From positions 1 through 64,000 of the forward strand of contig NZ_JACVAP010000003.1 in NCBI RefSeq assembly GCF_014851915.1: a stretch of 64,000 nt of DNA. Direction: 5' to 3'. Below are positions 42,025 through 50,740 of the stretch, piece by piece (within the stretch, counting starts at the first letter, position 1; every line of letters begins with the position of its first letter). The notes under the pieces were generated by a model. The model was not told where the DNA came from. It did no database searches and saw only the letters and a program-made list of their open reading frames with translations. The DNA comes from Xanthomonas sp. XNM01 (GTDB lineage: Bacteria; Pseudomonadota; Gammaproteobacteria; Xanthomonadales; Xanthomonadaceae). The position numbers and the translations under genes were made by a program.

Positions 42025-42930
42025 TCATGCGCCCTTGCCGGCGAACAGGGCATCCAGCCGCTGCTCGAAGGCGTGGTAGCCGATCCGCTCGTACAGCTCC
42101 TCGCGGGTCTGCATGCCGTCCACCACCGCCTGCTGGTGGCCGTCGCGGCGGATCGCCGTGTAGACGGTTTCGGCCGCCTTGTTGGCCGCGCGGAACGCCG
42201 ACAGCGGGAACAGCTGGATCGCCACGCCGGCCGAGGCCAGTTCGTCGCGGCTGAACAACGGGGTCTTGCCGAACTCGGTGATGTTGGCCAGCACCGGCAC
42301 CTTCACCGCATCGACGAAGCGGCGATAGGTGTCCAGGTCGTAGGCGGCCTCGGCGAAGATGCCGTCGGCGCCCGCCTCGACGCAGGCGATCGCGCGTTCG
42401 ATCGCCGCGTCCACGCCGTCGACCTGGATCGCATCGGTACGCGCGATCAGGAAGAAGTCCGGATCGGTCTTCGCATCGGCCGCGGCCTTGACCCGGTCGA
42501 CCATCTCCCCCTGCGGCACGATCTCCTTGCCCGGGCGGTGACCACAGCGCTTGGCGCCGACCTGGTCCTCGATGTGGCAGGCGGCGGCGCCGGCCTTGAT
42601 CAGCGACTTGATCGTGCGCTCGATGTTGAACGCGCTCGGCCCGAAGCCGGTGTCGATGTCGACCAGCAACGGCAGGTCGCAGACATCGGTGATGCGGCGC
42701 ACGTCGATCAGCACGTCGTCCAGCGTGTTGATGCCCAGGTCCGGCAGGCCGAGCGAGCCGGCGGCGACGCCGCCACCGGACAGGTAGATCGCCCGGTAGC
42801 CGGCGCGTTTCGCCAGCAGCGCGTGGTTGGCGTTGATCGCACCGATCACCTGCAACGGCGATTCGGCGGCAAGGGCGGCGCGGAACGCCGCTCCCGGAGA
42901 TGTGGTGGCGCCAGCGGACTGCGTGCTCAT
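42025..42930 (-). CDS. prpB: 2-methylisocitrate lyase PrpB
   Basis: PrpB cleaves 2-methylisocitrate into pyruvate and succinate. The 301-residue protein of the isocitrate lyase/PEP mutase family shows [43 protein letters not shown] with metal-binding Asp, and the catalytic Cys motif [12 protein letters not shown] around residue 123. It is the first gene of the minus-strand methylcitrate operon, and its start faces the HTH-citrate synthase gene 120 bp away. Confidence 0.97.
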   Translation of the reverse strand: MSTQSAGATTSPGAAFRAALAAESPLQVIGAINANHALLAKRAGYRAIYLSGGGVAAGSLGLPDLGINTLDDVLIDVRRITDVCDLPLLVDIDTGFGPSAFNIERTIKSLIKAGAAACHIEDQVGAKRCGHRPGKEIVPQGEMVDRVKAAADAKTDPDFFLIARTDAIQVDGVDAAIERAIACVEAGADGIFAEAAYDLDTYRRFVDAVKVPVLANITEFGKTPLFSRDELASAGVAIQLFPLSAFRAANKAAETVYTAIRRDGHQQAVVDGMQTREELYERIGYHAFEQRLDALFAGKGA

Positions 42931-43003
42931 GGGATCGGATGCTCCTGTCGATGCGCCCCGGCGACCCGGGAACGGATCCCATGGGGCGCCGTCAATCTGG
43001 CAG

Positions 43004-43041
43004 CAATCAACCTATTGATCAATCTTGATGCAATCAATCAA
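43004..43041. promoter_or_regulatory. Operator-like cluster of TTGAT/ATCAA half-sites
   Basis: Within 38 bp the five-base word TTGAT or its complement ATCAA occurs six times. This includes a perfect 10-bp palindrome attgatcaat at 43014-43023 and an inverted pair TTGAT-3-ATCAA at 43025-43037. The stretch is AT-rich amid GC-rich sequence and ends 9 bp before the regulator start codon, between two divergent genes. By position it is the likely binding site of the regulator and would overlap the promoters of both transcripts. Confidence 0.65.
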
Positions 43042-43050
43042 TATATCGAC

Positions 43051-44277
43051 ATGAGCGACGACTACATCCCGGCCCGCGAGGCCTGCGCGATCCTCGGCAT
43101 CAGCCCGGCGACGCTGTACGCCTACGTCAGCCGCGGCCAGCTCGAGTCGCGGCCCGGGCCGGACCAGCGCAGCCGCGTGTACCGGCGCCAGGACGTCGAG
43201 CAACTGGTGCAGCGCAAGCGCGCCGGCCACGGCGCCGCGCGTGGCGCCGCACAGAGCCTGGACCGCGGCCTGCCGGTGCTGGAGACCCGGATCTCGCTGA
43301 TCCGCCCGGACAGCCCCTACTACCGCGGCCAGTCCGCGGTTGAGGCGGTGCGTGCCGGCGCCACACTGGAGGACATCGCCCGGATTCTGTGGGACTGCGG
43401 CGAGGAGGATCCGTTCGCCAGCGCGCCGGCCACGCGCTGGCCGACCCGGGTCGCGCCGATCGCTGGCGATGCGCGCCTGCCGCCGCTGGAACGGGCGATG
43501 GCGGCGATCCCGCTGCTGGCGCTGGACGTGCGCCATTCGTTCAACTCCTCGCTGCCGGTACGGCGCGAGATCGCCGCCAGCCTGCTGCGCCAGAACGCGG
43601 CGCTGCTGGTCGCCGCGCGGCCGGATCCGCGGCCGGTGCATCTGACCCTGGCGCAGGCCTGGCAGCCGGACGATGCCGGCTTCGCCGGTCTGGTCCGCGC
43701 CGCGCTGGTGCTGTGCGCCGACCACGAACTCAATGTGTCGGCGTTCGCCGCGCGCGTGGTCGCCTCCACCGGCGCGCACCTGCATGCCACGGTCTGCGCG
43801 GGCCTGGCCGCGCTGTCCGGCCCGCGCCATGGCGGCGCCACCGCACGCGCGCATGCATTGATCGACGATGCGCTGAACGCGCCGTCGGCCGGCACCTTCA
43901 TCGCCTCGCGCTGGCAACGCGGCGACGAGCTGCCCGGCTTCGGCCACGCGCTCTACCCGCAGGGCGACCCGCGCGCGGCCGAGCTGCTGCGCATGCTGCG
44001 TGAGCGCGCCGGCCGCAGCCGCGCGATGCGCCGCATCGACGAGATGATCGCCGCCGCCAGCGAGGCCAGCGGCCAGCAGCCGAACGTGGACCTGCTGCTG
44101 GCCGCGATCTGCCACTCCTACGGCCTGCCCGCCTCGCCGGCGCTGGTGCTGTTCGCCGCCGGACGCCTCGCCGGCTGGCTGGCGCATGCACTGGAACAGC
44201 AGACCTTCGGCAAGCTGATCCGGCCGCGCGCCCGCTACACTGGCGCCCTGCCCGAAGGCGGCACGGCGCAGGAGTGA
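43051..44277 (+). CDS. HTH-citrate synthase fusion, putative methylcitrate-operon regulator
   Basis: The 408-residue protein joins an N-terminal MerR/excisionase-like helix-turn-helix (IPAREACAILGISPATLYAY at residues 6-25, then SRVYRRQDVEQLV) to a full-length citrate synthase domain from about residue 80. The enzyme triad is present: H260 in GPRHGGATARA, H299 in GFGHALYPQGDPRA and D347 in NVDLLLAA. ADHELNVSAFAARVV and LIRPRARYTG are also conserved. It is divergent from prpB with an operator-like cluster between. I infer a transcription factor that senses a citrate synthase ligand (oxaloacetate, propionyl-CoA or methylcitrate); retained catalytic residues leave enzyme activity possible. No ribosome site is seen. 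Confidence 0.85.
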   Translation: MSDDYIPAREACAILGISPATLYAYVSRGQLESRPGPDQRSRVYRRQDVEQLVQRKRAGHGAARGAAQSLDRGLPVLETRISLIRPDSPYYRGQSAVEAVRAGATLEDIARILWDCGEEDPFASAPATRWPTRVAPIAGDARLPPLERAMAAIPLLALDVRHSFNSSLPVRREIAASLLRQNAALLVAARPDPRPVHLTLAQAWQPDDAGFAGLVRAALVLCADHELNVSAFAARVVASTGAHLHATVCAGLAALSGPRHGGATARAHALIDDALNAPSAGTFIASRWQRGDELPGFGHALYPQGDPRAAELLRMLRERAGRSRAMRRIDEMIAAASEASGQQPNVDLLLAAICHSYGLPASPALVLFAAGRLAGWLAHALEQQTFGKLIRPRARYTGALPEGGTAQE

Positions 44278-44542
44278 CACGGCGCCGCGCGAACGGCAGC
44301 GCCGACGCGGCGGCTGATGCCGCAGGTACGACGCGCATGGCCGGCCGTGCACGGCATGCGCACAGGACGAATCGCGAGGACCGGTCGGCACGCAACGGTA
44401 CCCGCCCTGACGCGGCGCGATGCCGGCATCGACGTACGACATCGCGCCTGCATCGCAAGCCTCTATCCTCACGCCATGCGGCTTGACACTGCGGCACACG
44501 CTGCCGACCCTGCCTGACACCATTCGCGACCCCAGGCCCGTG

Positions 44543-45913
44543 ATGCGCCATGCCTTCGCCCTGCCCCTGCTGCTGTTGCTGAGCGCGATGCCCTGCGTCC
44601 CCGCCCAGGCGACGTCTGCCACCGCCAGCACCACGCCGGTCCCGCCGCCACCGGCCTGGCTGCCCGCGCTGGATGCGCGTTACGCCAGCGAGCTGCGTGT
44701 GGCAGGACTGGAACGCCGCGATTTCGACCCCGAACACTGGTGGCGGATCGCCATGCCACTGCTCGAGACGCGCGAGGGCTTCAGCGTCGAGGAGATCGGC
44801 CGCAGCGTCGAGGACCGCCCGTTGCGCCACATCACCTGGGGCAACGGCAAAACCCGCGTGCTGTTGTGGTCGCAGATGCATGGCGACGAGGCGACCGCGT
44901 CGATGGCGCTGGCCGACCTGTTCCGTTTCCTCGGCGAGCATCCGCGCGATCCACTGGTGCGGCGCCTGCGCGAGCGCACCACGCTGCACATCATGCCGAT
45001 CGTCAACCCGGACGGCACCGCGCGCTTCCAGCGCCGCAACGCGCAGGGCATCGACCTGAACCGCGACGCACGTGCGCTGGCCACACCCGAAGCACGCACG
45101 CTGAAGGCCCTGCACGACCGCGTGCAGCCGCGCTTCGGCTTCAACCTGCACGACCAGCGTGTCGGCTACCGCGCCGGCGATTCCGCGCGCGGCACCGCGA
45201 TCGCGCTGCTGTCGCCACCGTACGACCACGCCAACACGATCAACGACGTGCGCACGCGTGCGATCGAGGTCGCCGGCGCGATCCGGATCGCGCTGGAGCC
45301 GCAACTGGCCGGCCACATCGCCCGCTGGGACGAGACCTTCGACCCGCGTGCGTTCGGCGACCTGACCACGCAGTGGGGCACGAGCACGGTGCTGATCGAA
45401 GCCGGCGGCATCGACGGTGATCTGGAGAAGCAGCAGCTGCGCCGGCTGTACTTCCTGGCCCTGGTCGCCGGCCTGGACAGCATCGCCAGCGGCAGCCATG
45501 CAGGCCTGCCCGCCGCGCTGTACCGCGACCTGCCGGAGAACGGCAAGGTCTGGCCCGACCTGCGCATCCTCGGCGGCACCCTGGCGGTGCCCGGCCAACC
45601 ACAGCTGCGCGCCGACCTGCTGGTGAATTTCCGCGATCCGCTGAGCGAGCGCGGCGGCAGCATCAACGAAGTCGGCGACCTGGCCGACGCCAACGCACGC
45701 CGCACGATCGATGCGCACGGCCTGTTCGTCGTGCCACTGCCGCCTGCCGGCAACGCGGCATCGCGCCCACCGGCGCTGCTGCCCGGCGCGCCTGCACGCT
45801 TCGTGCTCAGCCGCGATCCCGAAGGCCGTGACGTGGTGTGGACGCTGGCCGGCGATGTCGACCCCGGGCACGTCCAGCCTGACGAGGACGAGGCAGGATC
45901 ACAGAAGGAGTAG
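44543..45913 (+). CDS. M14 family zinc carboxypeptidase, exported
   Basis: The 456-residue protein has a signal peptide (MRHAFALPLLLLLSAMPCVPAQA) and an M14 metallocarboxypeptidase domain. Zinc ligands are visible in LLWSQMHGDEATAS (HxxE) and FGFNLHDQRVGY (third His). The general base Glu is in TVLIEAGGIDG. NPDGTARFQRRNAQGIDLNRD is the substrate-pocket region. It probably trims peptides or peptidoglycan-derived peptides in the periplasm. The last 130 residues form an extra domain of unknown role. The preceding 265 bp hold no gene or clear promoter. It is convergent with prpE, 511 bp away. Confidence 0.9.
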   Translation: MRHAFALPLLLLLSAMPCVPAQATSATASTTPVPPPPAWLPALDARYASELRVAGLERRDFDPEHWWRIAMPLLETREGFSVEEIGRSVEDRPLRHITWGNGKTRVLLWSQMHGDEATASMALADLFRFLGEHPRDPLVRRLRERTTLHIMPIVNPDGTARFQRRNAQGIDLNRDARALATPEARTLKALHDRVQPRFGFNLHDQRVGYRAGDSARGTAIALLSPPYDHANTINDVRTRAIEVAGAIRIALEPQLAGHIARWDETFDPRAFGDLTTQWGTSTVLIEAGGIDGDLEKQQLRRLYFLALVAGLDSIASGSHAGLPAALYRDLPENGKVWPDLRILGGTLAVPGQPQLRADLLVNFRDPLSERGGSINEVGDLADANARRTIDAHGLFVVPLPPAGNAASRPPALLPGAPARFVLSRDPEGRDVVWTLAGDVDPGHVQPDEDEAGSQKE

Positions 45914-45984
45914 ACACCGCTGCGGATCACCGCGCGTCGGATGACCCCGAGGACGCAACCCGATGACAGCGGCATCGCCGCCTC

Positions 45985-46071
45985 GCATCAGCGCCGGAAC
46001 GCGTTCACAGTTGCCACCATCACCGAAGTCAGGATCACAACGCCCCGCACAGTGGACCGGCGGCGGCTGCC
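45985..46071. repeat. Imperfect direct repeat, copy A
   Basis: The unit starts gcatcagcgccggaacgcg and ends in a core acaacgccccgcacagtgga followed by ccggcggcggctgcc. It matches copy B at 46225-46321 with scattered mismatches and a roughly 10-base length difference. Confidence 0.6.
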
Positions 46072-46224
46072 GCGGAAAGCACGGCAGGATGGCCTCGCGC
46101 ACGCGTCCGGGCAGGACGCCCGGCCGCGGGAACAGCGGCAGTCACCCGGCGGACCGCTGCCCATCCGAAGCCGATGTCCCACCGACGGCCTGCATCCGTC
46201 CGAACAGTCGCATCGACACATCCC

Positions 46225-46321
46225 GCATCAACACCGCGACACGCGCACTGCATTCATTGCAGGCACCTTCACCAAAGCCACGATCAAAACGCCCCACGCA
46301 GTGGATCGGCGGGTGGCTGCC
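46225..46321. repeat. Imperfect direct repeat, copy B
   Basis: The unit starts gcatcaacaccgcgacacgcg and ends in aaaacgccccacgcagtgga followed by tcggcgggtggctgcc. The core is about 250 bp from that of copy A. Confidence 0.6.
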
Positions 46322-46424
46322 CGTACGAAGCCGACGCTTCATCACAACCGTCATCCGCGCCGACAACCGCGCGCCGATCCAAAAGCACACGCGACGCGCA
46401 CCCCATCAGCGCCGCAACACGCCC

Positions 46425-48317
46425 TCAGCCGCCCGCATCCGCACCCCGCTCCAGCGCGCGTCGCACCTCGTCCAGCGCGTTGGGATCGTCCAGCGTCGAC
46501 AGATCCCCCGGGTCGCGCTGCTCGGCCAGCGCCTGCAGCGAACGCCGCAGCAGCTTTCCCGAGCGCGTCTTCGGCAATGCACCAACCACATACACACGCG
46601 ATGGCCGCGCGACCGGCCCCAGCTGTTCCGACACGGTCTGCAGCATCCCGCGCGCAGCCGCCGCGGCCTCATCGCCAGCCTGGCGCAGCGTGGCGAACAC
46701 CACCGGCACCTGGCCTTTCACTTCATCGTGCACGCCGATCACCGCGGCCTCGGCCACCCCCGGATGGCTGGATACGGATTCCTCGATCTCGCGCGTGCCC
46801 AGACGATGCCCGGCAACGTTGATCACGTCATCGGTGCGACCGAGGATGAAGGTGTAGCCGTCGGCGTCGCGGATCGCCCAGTCCAGCGAGCTGTACAGCC
46901 TCTCCCTGAAGTGGCTGAAGTAGCTGGAGACGAAGCGCGCATCGTCGCCCCAGACCGTGCTCAGGCAGCCCGGCGGCAGCGGCGGCTGGATCGCCAGCAC
47001 GCCCTTCTGCCCGGGGCCGACATCGGCGCCGGTGGTCTCGTCGATCACGCGCAGGTGGTAGCCGGGTGCGGGTAGCCCGGGCGAGCCAAGTTTCACGGGC
47101 TGCATCTCCAGCCCCGGCATCAGGGTCAGCACCGGCCAGCCGGTCTCGGTCTGCCAGTAGTTGTCGATCACCGTCTTGCCCAGTGCTTCGGTGATCCACT
47201 GCGCAGTCGGCTCGTCCAGCGGCTCGCCGGCGAGAAACAGGTACTGCAGTTTCGACAGGTCATGCCGCGTCAACCAGGCCGGATCCTGCTTCTTCAGCAC
47301 CCGCACCGCGGTCGGCGACGAGAACATCGTGCGCACGCCGTAGCGCTCGCAGATCTTCCACCAGATGCCCGGATCGGGCGAAGTTGGCAGGCCTTCGTAA
47401 AGGATCGACGTCGCGCCCGCGATCAGCGGGCCGTAGACGTTGTACGAATGCCCGACCACCCAGCCGATGTCCGAAGTCGAGAACATCACCTGGCCCGGAC
47501 GTACGTCGTAGATGGACCACATCGACAACGCCAGCGCGACCGCATAGCCGCCGACATCGCGCTGCACGCCCTTCGGCCGGCCGGTGGTGCCGGAGGTGTA
47601 GAGGATGTAGCTGGGCGCGTTCGATTCCAGCCACACCACCGGCACCTGCGCCTGCAGATGCGCCTCGCGCAGCGGGCCGTACAGGTGATCGCGCCCCGGC
47701 TGCAGTGCGACGTCGCCGGCCAGTCCGCGATCGATCACCAGCACATGGGCCGGTGGATGCGCCGCACGCGCCAGCGCGTCGTCGACCAGCGGCTTGAACG
47801 GAGTCACCTTGCCACCGCGGCTGCCGGCATCGGCGCAGACCAGTACCTTGGGCTTCGCGTCATCGATGCGTACCGCCAGGTTCTGCGCGGCGAATCCGCC
47901 GAACACCACCGAGTGGATCGCCCCGATGCGCGCGCAGGCCAGCATCGCGATCGCCGCATCCAGCGTATGCGGCATGTAGATCACCACGCGGTCGCCCTGA
48001 CCCACGTCCAGCGACTGCAGCACCGATGCGAACGCATTCACCTCGCGATGCAGCTCGCGGTAGCTCAGTTCGCGCACGCTGCCGGTTTCGCTGGACCAGC
48101 CGACCAGCGCGAGCTGGTCGCCGCGCGCGTCCAGATGCCGGTCGACCGCGTTGTGGCACAGATTGGTCGTACCGCCGACGAACCACTTCCGGAACGGCGG
48201 ATCGCTGTCGTCGAGGATCGTCTGCGGCGGCGTCTTCCAGTCGATCGCGGCGGCCTGCTCGGCCCAGAACGCCTCGGGCTGTTCGATCGAGCGACGATGG
48301 AACTCGGTGTACTGCAT
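46425..48317 (-). CDS. prpE: Propionyl-CoA synthetase PrpE
   Basis: PrpE activates propionate to propionyl-CoA through an acyl-adenylate and so feeds the methylcitrate cycle. The 630-residue protein of the acyl-CoA synthetase family has YILYTSGTTGRPKGVQRDVG (P-loop), STSDIGWVVGHSYNVYGPLI, NYWQTETGWP and the C-terminal catalytic Lys in PKTRSGKLLRR, a usual acetylation site. VQRDVGGYAVAL and the length near 630 favour PrpE over acetyl-CoA synthetase (about 650). aggagg precedes the ATG. It is separate from the prp operon and has its own 240-bp upstream gap with a small inverted repeat cgggtc-7-gacccg at 48342-48360. Confidence 0.9.
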   Translation of the reverse strand: MQYTEFHRRSIEQPEAFWAEQAAAIDWKTPPQTILDDSDPPFRKWFVGGTTNLCHNAVDRHLDARGDQLALVGWSSETGSVRELSYRELHREVNAFASVLQSLDVGQGDRVVIYMPHTLDAAIAMLACARIGAIHSVVFGGFAAQNLAVRIDDAKPKVLVCADAGSRGGKVTPFKPLVDDALARAAHPPAHVLVIDRGLAGDVALQPGRDHLYGPLREAHLQAQVPVVWLESNAPSYILYTSGTTGRPKGVQRDVGGYAVALALSMWSIYDVRPGQVMFSTSDIGWVVGHSYNVYGPLIAGATSILYEGLPTSPDPGIWWKICERYGVRTMFSSPTAVRVLKKQDPAWLTRHDLSKLQYLFLAGEPLDEPTAQWITEALGKTVIDNYWQTETGWPVLTLMPGLEMQPVKLGSPGLPAPGYHLRVIDETTGADVGPGQKGVLAIQPPLPPGCLSTVWGDDARFVSSYFSHFRERLYSSLDWAIRDADGYTFILGRTDDVINVAGHRLGTREIEESVSSHPGVAEAAVIGVHDEVKGQVPVVFATLRQAGDEAAAAARGMLQTVSEQLGPVARPSRVYVVGALPKTRSGKLLRRSLQALAEQRDPGDLSTLDDPNALDEVRRALERGADAGG

Positions 48318-48504
48318 GGCGGCCCCCTCCTAGTGGCGTGCCGGGTCGAATCTAGACCCGCCAGGCCACGCGCGCCCTCAGACCTTGGTCGAAGCAGGCC
48401 CTGGGCCATCGCGCATCAGGCAGGAAGCAGGTGGACTGGCCACAGCCACGGCGCACCGGTATCGGCGCCGATCTCCCGCGCCGTGCGGGCCATGCTCCGC
48501 GCAC

Positions 48505-48528
48505 GAAAAAGGCGGCCGAAGCCGCCTT
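48505..48528 (-). terminator. Terminator of mdh
   Basis: An 8-bp stem (aaggcggc / gccgcctt) with a cgaa loop is followed on the minus strand by a T-run (gccgccttttt). It lies 29 bp after the mdh stop. Confidence 0.9.
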
Positions 48529-48556
48529 GTCCGTCACGCGTGCGACAGGCCTGCGA

Positions 48557-49540
48557 TTAGAGCAGATGCGACACGCCGGCGCGCTCTTCTTCCAGCTCGG
48601 CCAGGGTCTTGTCGATGGCCTTCTGGCTGAAGTCGTCGATCGGCAGGTCCTGGACGATGGTGTACTTGCCGTTCTCGGTGATCACCGGGAAGCCGAAGAT
48701 CACGCCTTCCGGAATGCCGTAGGAACCATCGGACGGGATGCCCATCGTGGTCCACTTGCCGTTGCTGCCCAGCACCCAGTCGCGGATGTGGTCGATGGCC
48801 GCGTTGGCAGCCGAGGCAGCCGAGGACAGGCCGCGGGCCTCGATGATCGCCGCGCCGCGCTTGCCGACCTTCGGGATGAAGTCGTTGGCGTTCCAGTCGG
48901 CATCGTTGATCCGGTCCTTCAGCGACGCACCGGCGACGGTGGCGAAGCGGTAGTCCGGGTACATGGTCGGGCTGTGGTTGCCCCACACGATCAGCTTCTC
49001 GATGTCGCCCACGGCCACGCCGGCCTTGGTCGCCAGCTGGCTCAGCGCGCGGTTGTGGTCCAGGCGCAGCATGGCGGTGAAGTTGTTCGGATCCAGGTCC
49101 GGCGCCGACTTCATCGCGATGTAGGCGTTGGTGTTGGCCGGGTTGCCCACGACCAGCACCTTGACGTCGCGCGAGGCGACCTTGTTCAGCGCGGCGCCCT
49201 GGGCGGTGAAGATCTTCGCGTTCTCCAGCAGCAGGTCCTTGCGCTCCATGCCCGGGCCGCGCGGACGCGCGCCGACCAGCAGGGCCACGTCGGCGTCCTT
49301 GAAGGCCACTTCCGGGTCATCGGTGCCGACGATGCCGGCCACCAGCGGGAACGCGCAGTCCTCCAGTTCCATGATCACGCCCTTCAGCGCGGCCTGGGCC
49401 TTGTCGATCGGCAGCTCCAGCAGCTGCAGGATCACGGGCTGGTCCTTGCCGAGCATCTCGCCGGAAGCGATGCGGAACAGCAGGGCGTAGCCGATCTGGC
49501 CGGCGGCGCCGGTGACGGCAACTCGAACGGGGGTCTTCAT
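48557..49540 (-). CDS. mdh: Malate dehydrogenase
   Basis: Mdh interconverts malate and oxaloacetate with NAD+ in the TCA cycle. The 327-residue protein starts [20 protein letters not shown] (dinucleotide fold). It continues with [17 protein letters not shown] (substrate Arg loop), [26 protein letters not shown] and the catalytic His in [13 protein letters not shown]. This is the longer MDH type common in Xanthomonadaceae and Burkholderia. The gene ends in a strong terminator. Oxaloacetate supply links it loosely to PrpC. Confidence 0.98.
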   Translation of the reverse strand: MKTPVRVAVTGAAGQIGYALLFRIASGEMLGKDQPVILQLLELPIDKAQAALKGVIMELEDCAFPLVAGIVGTDDPEVAFKDADVALLVGARPRGPGMERKDLLLENAKIFTAQGAALNKVASRDVKVLVVGNPANTNAYIAMKSAPDLDPNNFTAMLRLDHNRALSQLATKAGVAVGDIEKLIVWGNHSPTMYPDYRFATVAGASLKDRINDADWNANDFIPKVGKRGAAIIEARGLSSAASAANAAIDHIRDWVLGSNGKWTTMGIPSDGSYGIPEGVIFGFPVITENGKYTIVQDLPIDDFSQKAIDKTLAELEEERAGVSHLL

Positions 49541-49605
49541 CTGTGGAAGTGTCCTTCGCGGTGGATGACGGGTGGAACGTGGAGGGAACGCGGGGCCGGC
49601 GCAGG

Positions 49606-49965
49606 TTAATAGACGTCGTAACCCAGCGGACTAAGTCTTTGGTCCAAGGAGGCGGTGTCGTAGCCGCGGATCACGGCCTGGCCGACCACGGTGACCGGCA
49701 CGCCACGCGCGCCGAGCGCGCGCATCGCACGGTCGCCATCCTCGGTCTCGACATCGAGCACGCGGTAACGTACGCCGGCGCGCTCGAAGTCGCCCTGCTG
49801 CTTGCGGCAGTAGCCGCACCACTCGGCGGCCAGCATCACGATGCCGGCATCGCCGGTGGCCTGGCGCGGGTCGTCCGGATGCAGCGGCGCCTGGCGGTCG
49901 TGCGACCACCAGGCCCAGGCGCCGCCGAGGGCGCCGATCAGCAGCAGGAGAGCGGGAATCCGCAT
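49606..49965 (-). CDS. Membrane-anchored glutaredoxin-like protein
   Basis: The 119-residue protein has an N-terminal hydrophobic segment ([20 protein letters not shown]) and then a thioredoxin-fold domain with the active site [20 protein letters not shown] (CGYC) and [19 protein letters not shown] containing the cis-Pro. It resembles glutaredoxins exported or tethered to the periplasmic face; topology is inferred. The start at 49965 fits the anchor; a longer frame to 50001 adds 12 residues. mdh is 65 bp downstream. Confidence 0.85.
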   Translation of the reverse strand: MRIPALLLLIGALGGAWAWWSHDRQAPLHPDDPRQATGDAGIVMLAAEWCGYCRKQQGDFERAGVRYRVLDVETEDGDRAMRALGARGVPVTVVGQAVIRGYDTASLDQRLSPLGYDVY

Positions 49966-50026
49966 GCGGTCACGGTGCGTGGGAGCCGGAAATGGTAGCA
50001 CGCACCCTGTCCGGCCCCGGCCCGCA

Positions 50027-50521
50027 TCAGGCGCTCAGGTGGCGGTTCCACTCGGCGACGCGGTCGGCCCTGGCGGCCAGTGCGGCCTCGGCATCGCCCT
50101 CGATCTTCACCGAGTTGATCTTGTCGCCCTGGGCGACGCTGTCGACCACGTCCAGGCCTTCGGTGACCTTGCCGAACACGGTGTGGCGGCCGTCCAGGTG
50201 CGGGGTGGCCACGTGGGTGATGAAGAACTGGCTGCCGTTGGTGTTCGGGCCGGCATTGGCCATGGACAGCACGCCGCGCTCATGGCGCACGCCGTTGTCG
50301 GTCTCGTCCTCGAACCGGTAGCCCGGGCCGCCGCGGCCGGAGCCTTCCGGGCAACCGCCCTGGATCATGAAATCGCCGATCACGCGGTGGAAGTTCAGGC
50401 CGTCGTAGAAGCCGCGCTGGGCCAGGTTGACGAAGTTGGCGACGGTCAGCGGCGCCTTGTCGGCCAGCAGATCGATCTTGATGGTGCCGCGGGAGGTGTC
50501 GAAGGTGGCGGTCAGGGACAT
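50027..50521 (-). CDS. ppiB: Peptidyl-prolyl cis-trans isomerase B
   Basis: The 164-residue cyclophilin isomerises Xaa-Pro bonds during folding. Family motifs are [56 protein letters not shown] and [18 protein letters not shown]. No signal peptide is present, so it is the cytosolic form. The start at [10 protein letters not shown] fits E. coli PpiB (MVTFHTNHG). It is divergent from typA. Confidence 0.97.
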   Translation of the reverse strand: MSLTATFDTSRGTIKIDLLADKAPLTVANFVNLAQRGFYDGLNFHRVIGDFMIQGGCPEGSGRGGPGYRFEDETDNGVRHERGVLSMANAGPNTNGSQFFITHVATPHLDGRHTVFGKVTEGLDVVDSVAQGDKINSVKIEGDAEAALAARADRVAEWNRHLSA

Positions 50522-50683
50522 GCGGAGTTCCTCTAGCAGGGGGACGGGCCGGAATGGCGGTGCCCGGTTGGGGTGGGCATGGAGGGTGGCGAATTCAAGC
50601 CCGCCCCGGCCGCTGGCGGCGGCGTCCGGAACGCTCCCTCGTTCAGCTTCGCCAGCGGTCACACCGTTGACGGGCAGACCGGA

Positions 50684-50689
50684 TATAAT
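50684..50689 (+). promoter_or_regulatory. Candidate -10 box for typA
   Basis: A perfect TATAAT lies 51 bp before the typA start. A TTGACG is present at 50667-50672, but only 11 bp upstream, too close for a sigma-70 pair, so the -35 element is unclear. Confidence 0.45.
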
Positions 50690-50740
50690 AGCCGGCTTCC
50701 TTTCTTCCCTGCCCCGCGTGCGAACGGCGCGCCTATCGCC

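Larger units (their letters stand above)
45914..46424. other. 511-bp intergenic region with imperfect direct repeats
   Basis: This gap between convergent genes carries no open frame that I trust. It contains two imperfect copies of a roughly 90-bp unit (45985-46071 and 46225-46321) and the beginning of a third (46404-46424) that runs into the prpE stop. Short minus-strand frames in the two copies encode similar peptides (PPVHCAGRCDPDFGDG and PPIHCVGRFDRGFGEG), which follows from the DNA repeat and is not evidence of genes. Confidence 0.7.

Noticed and set aside
45899-46390. Two small minus-strand frames with similar peptides as genes
   Set aside because: Their similarity follows from the underlying direct DNA repeats, and they have no ribosome site, export signal or domain.
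50667-50689. TTGACG and TATAAT as a paired sigma-70 promoter for typA
   Set aside because: The spacer is only 11 bp, far from the 16-18 bp required, so only the -10 element was listed.
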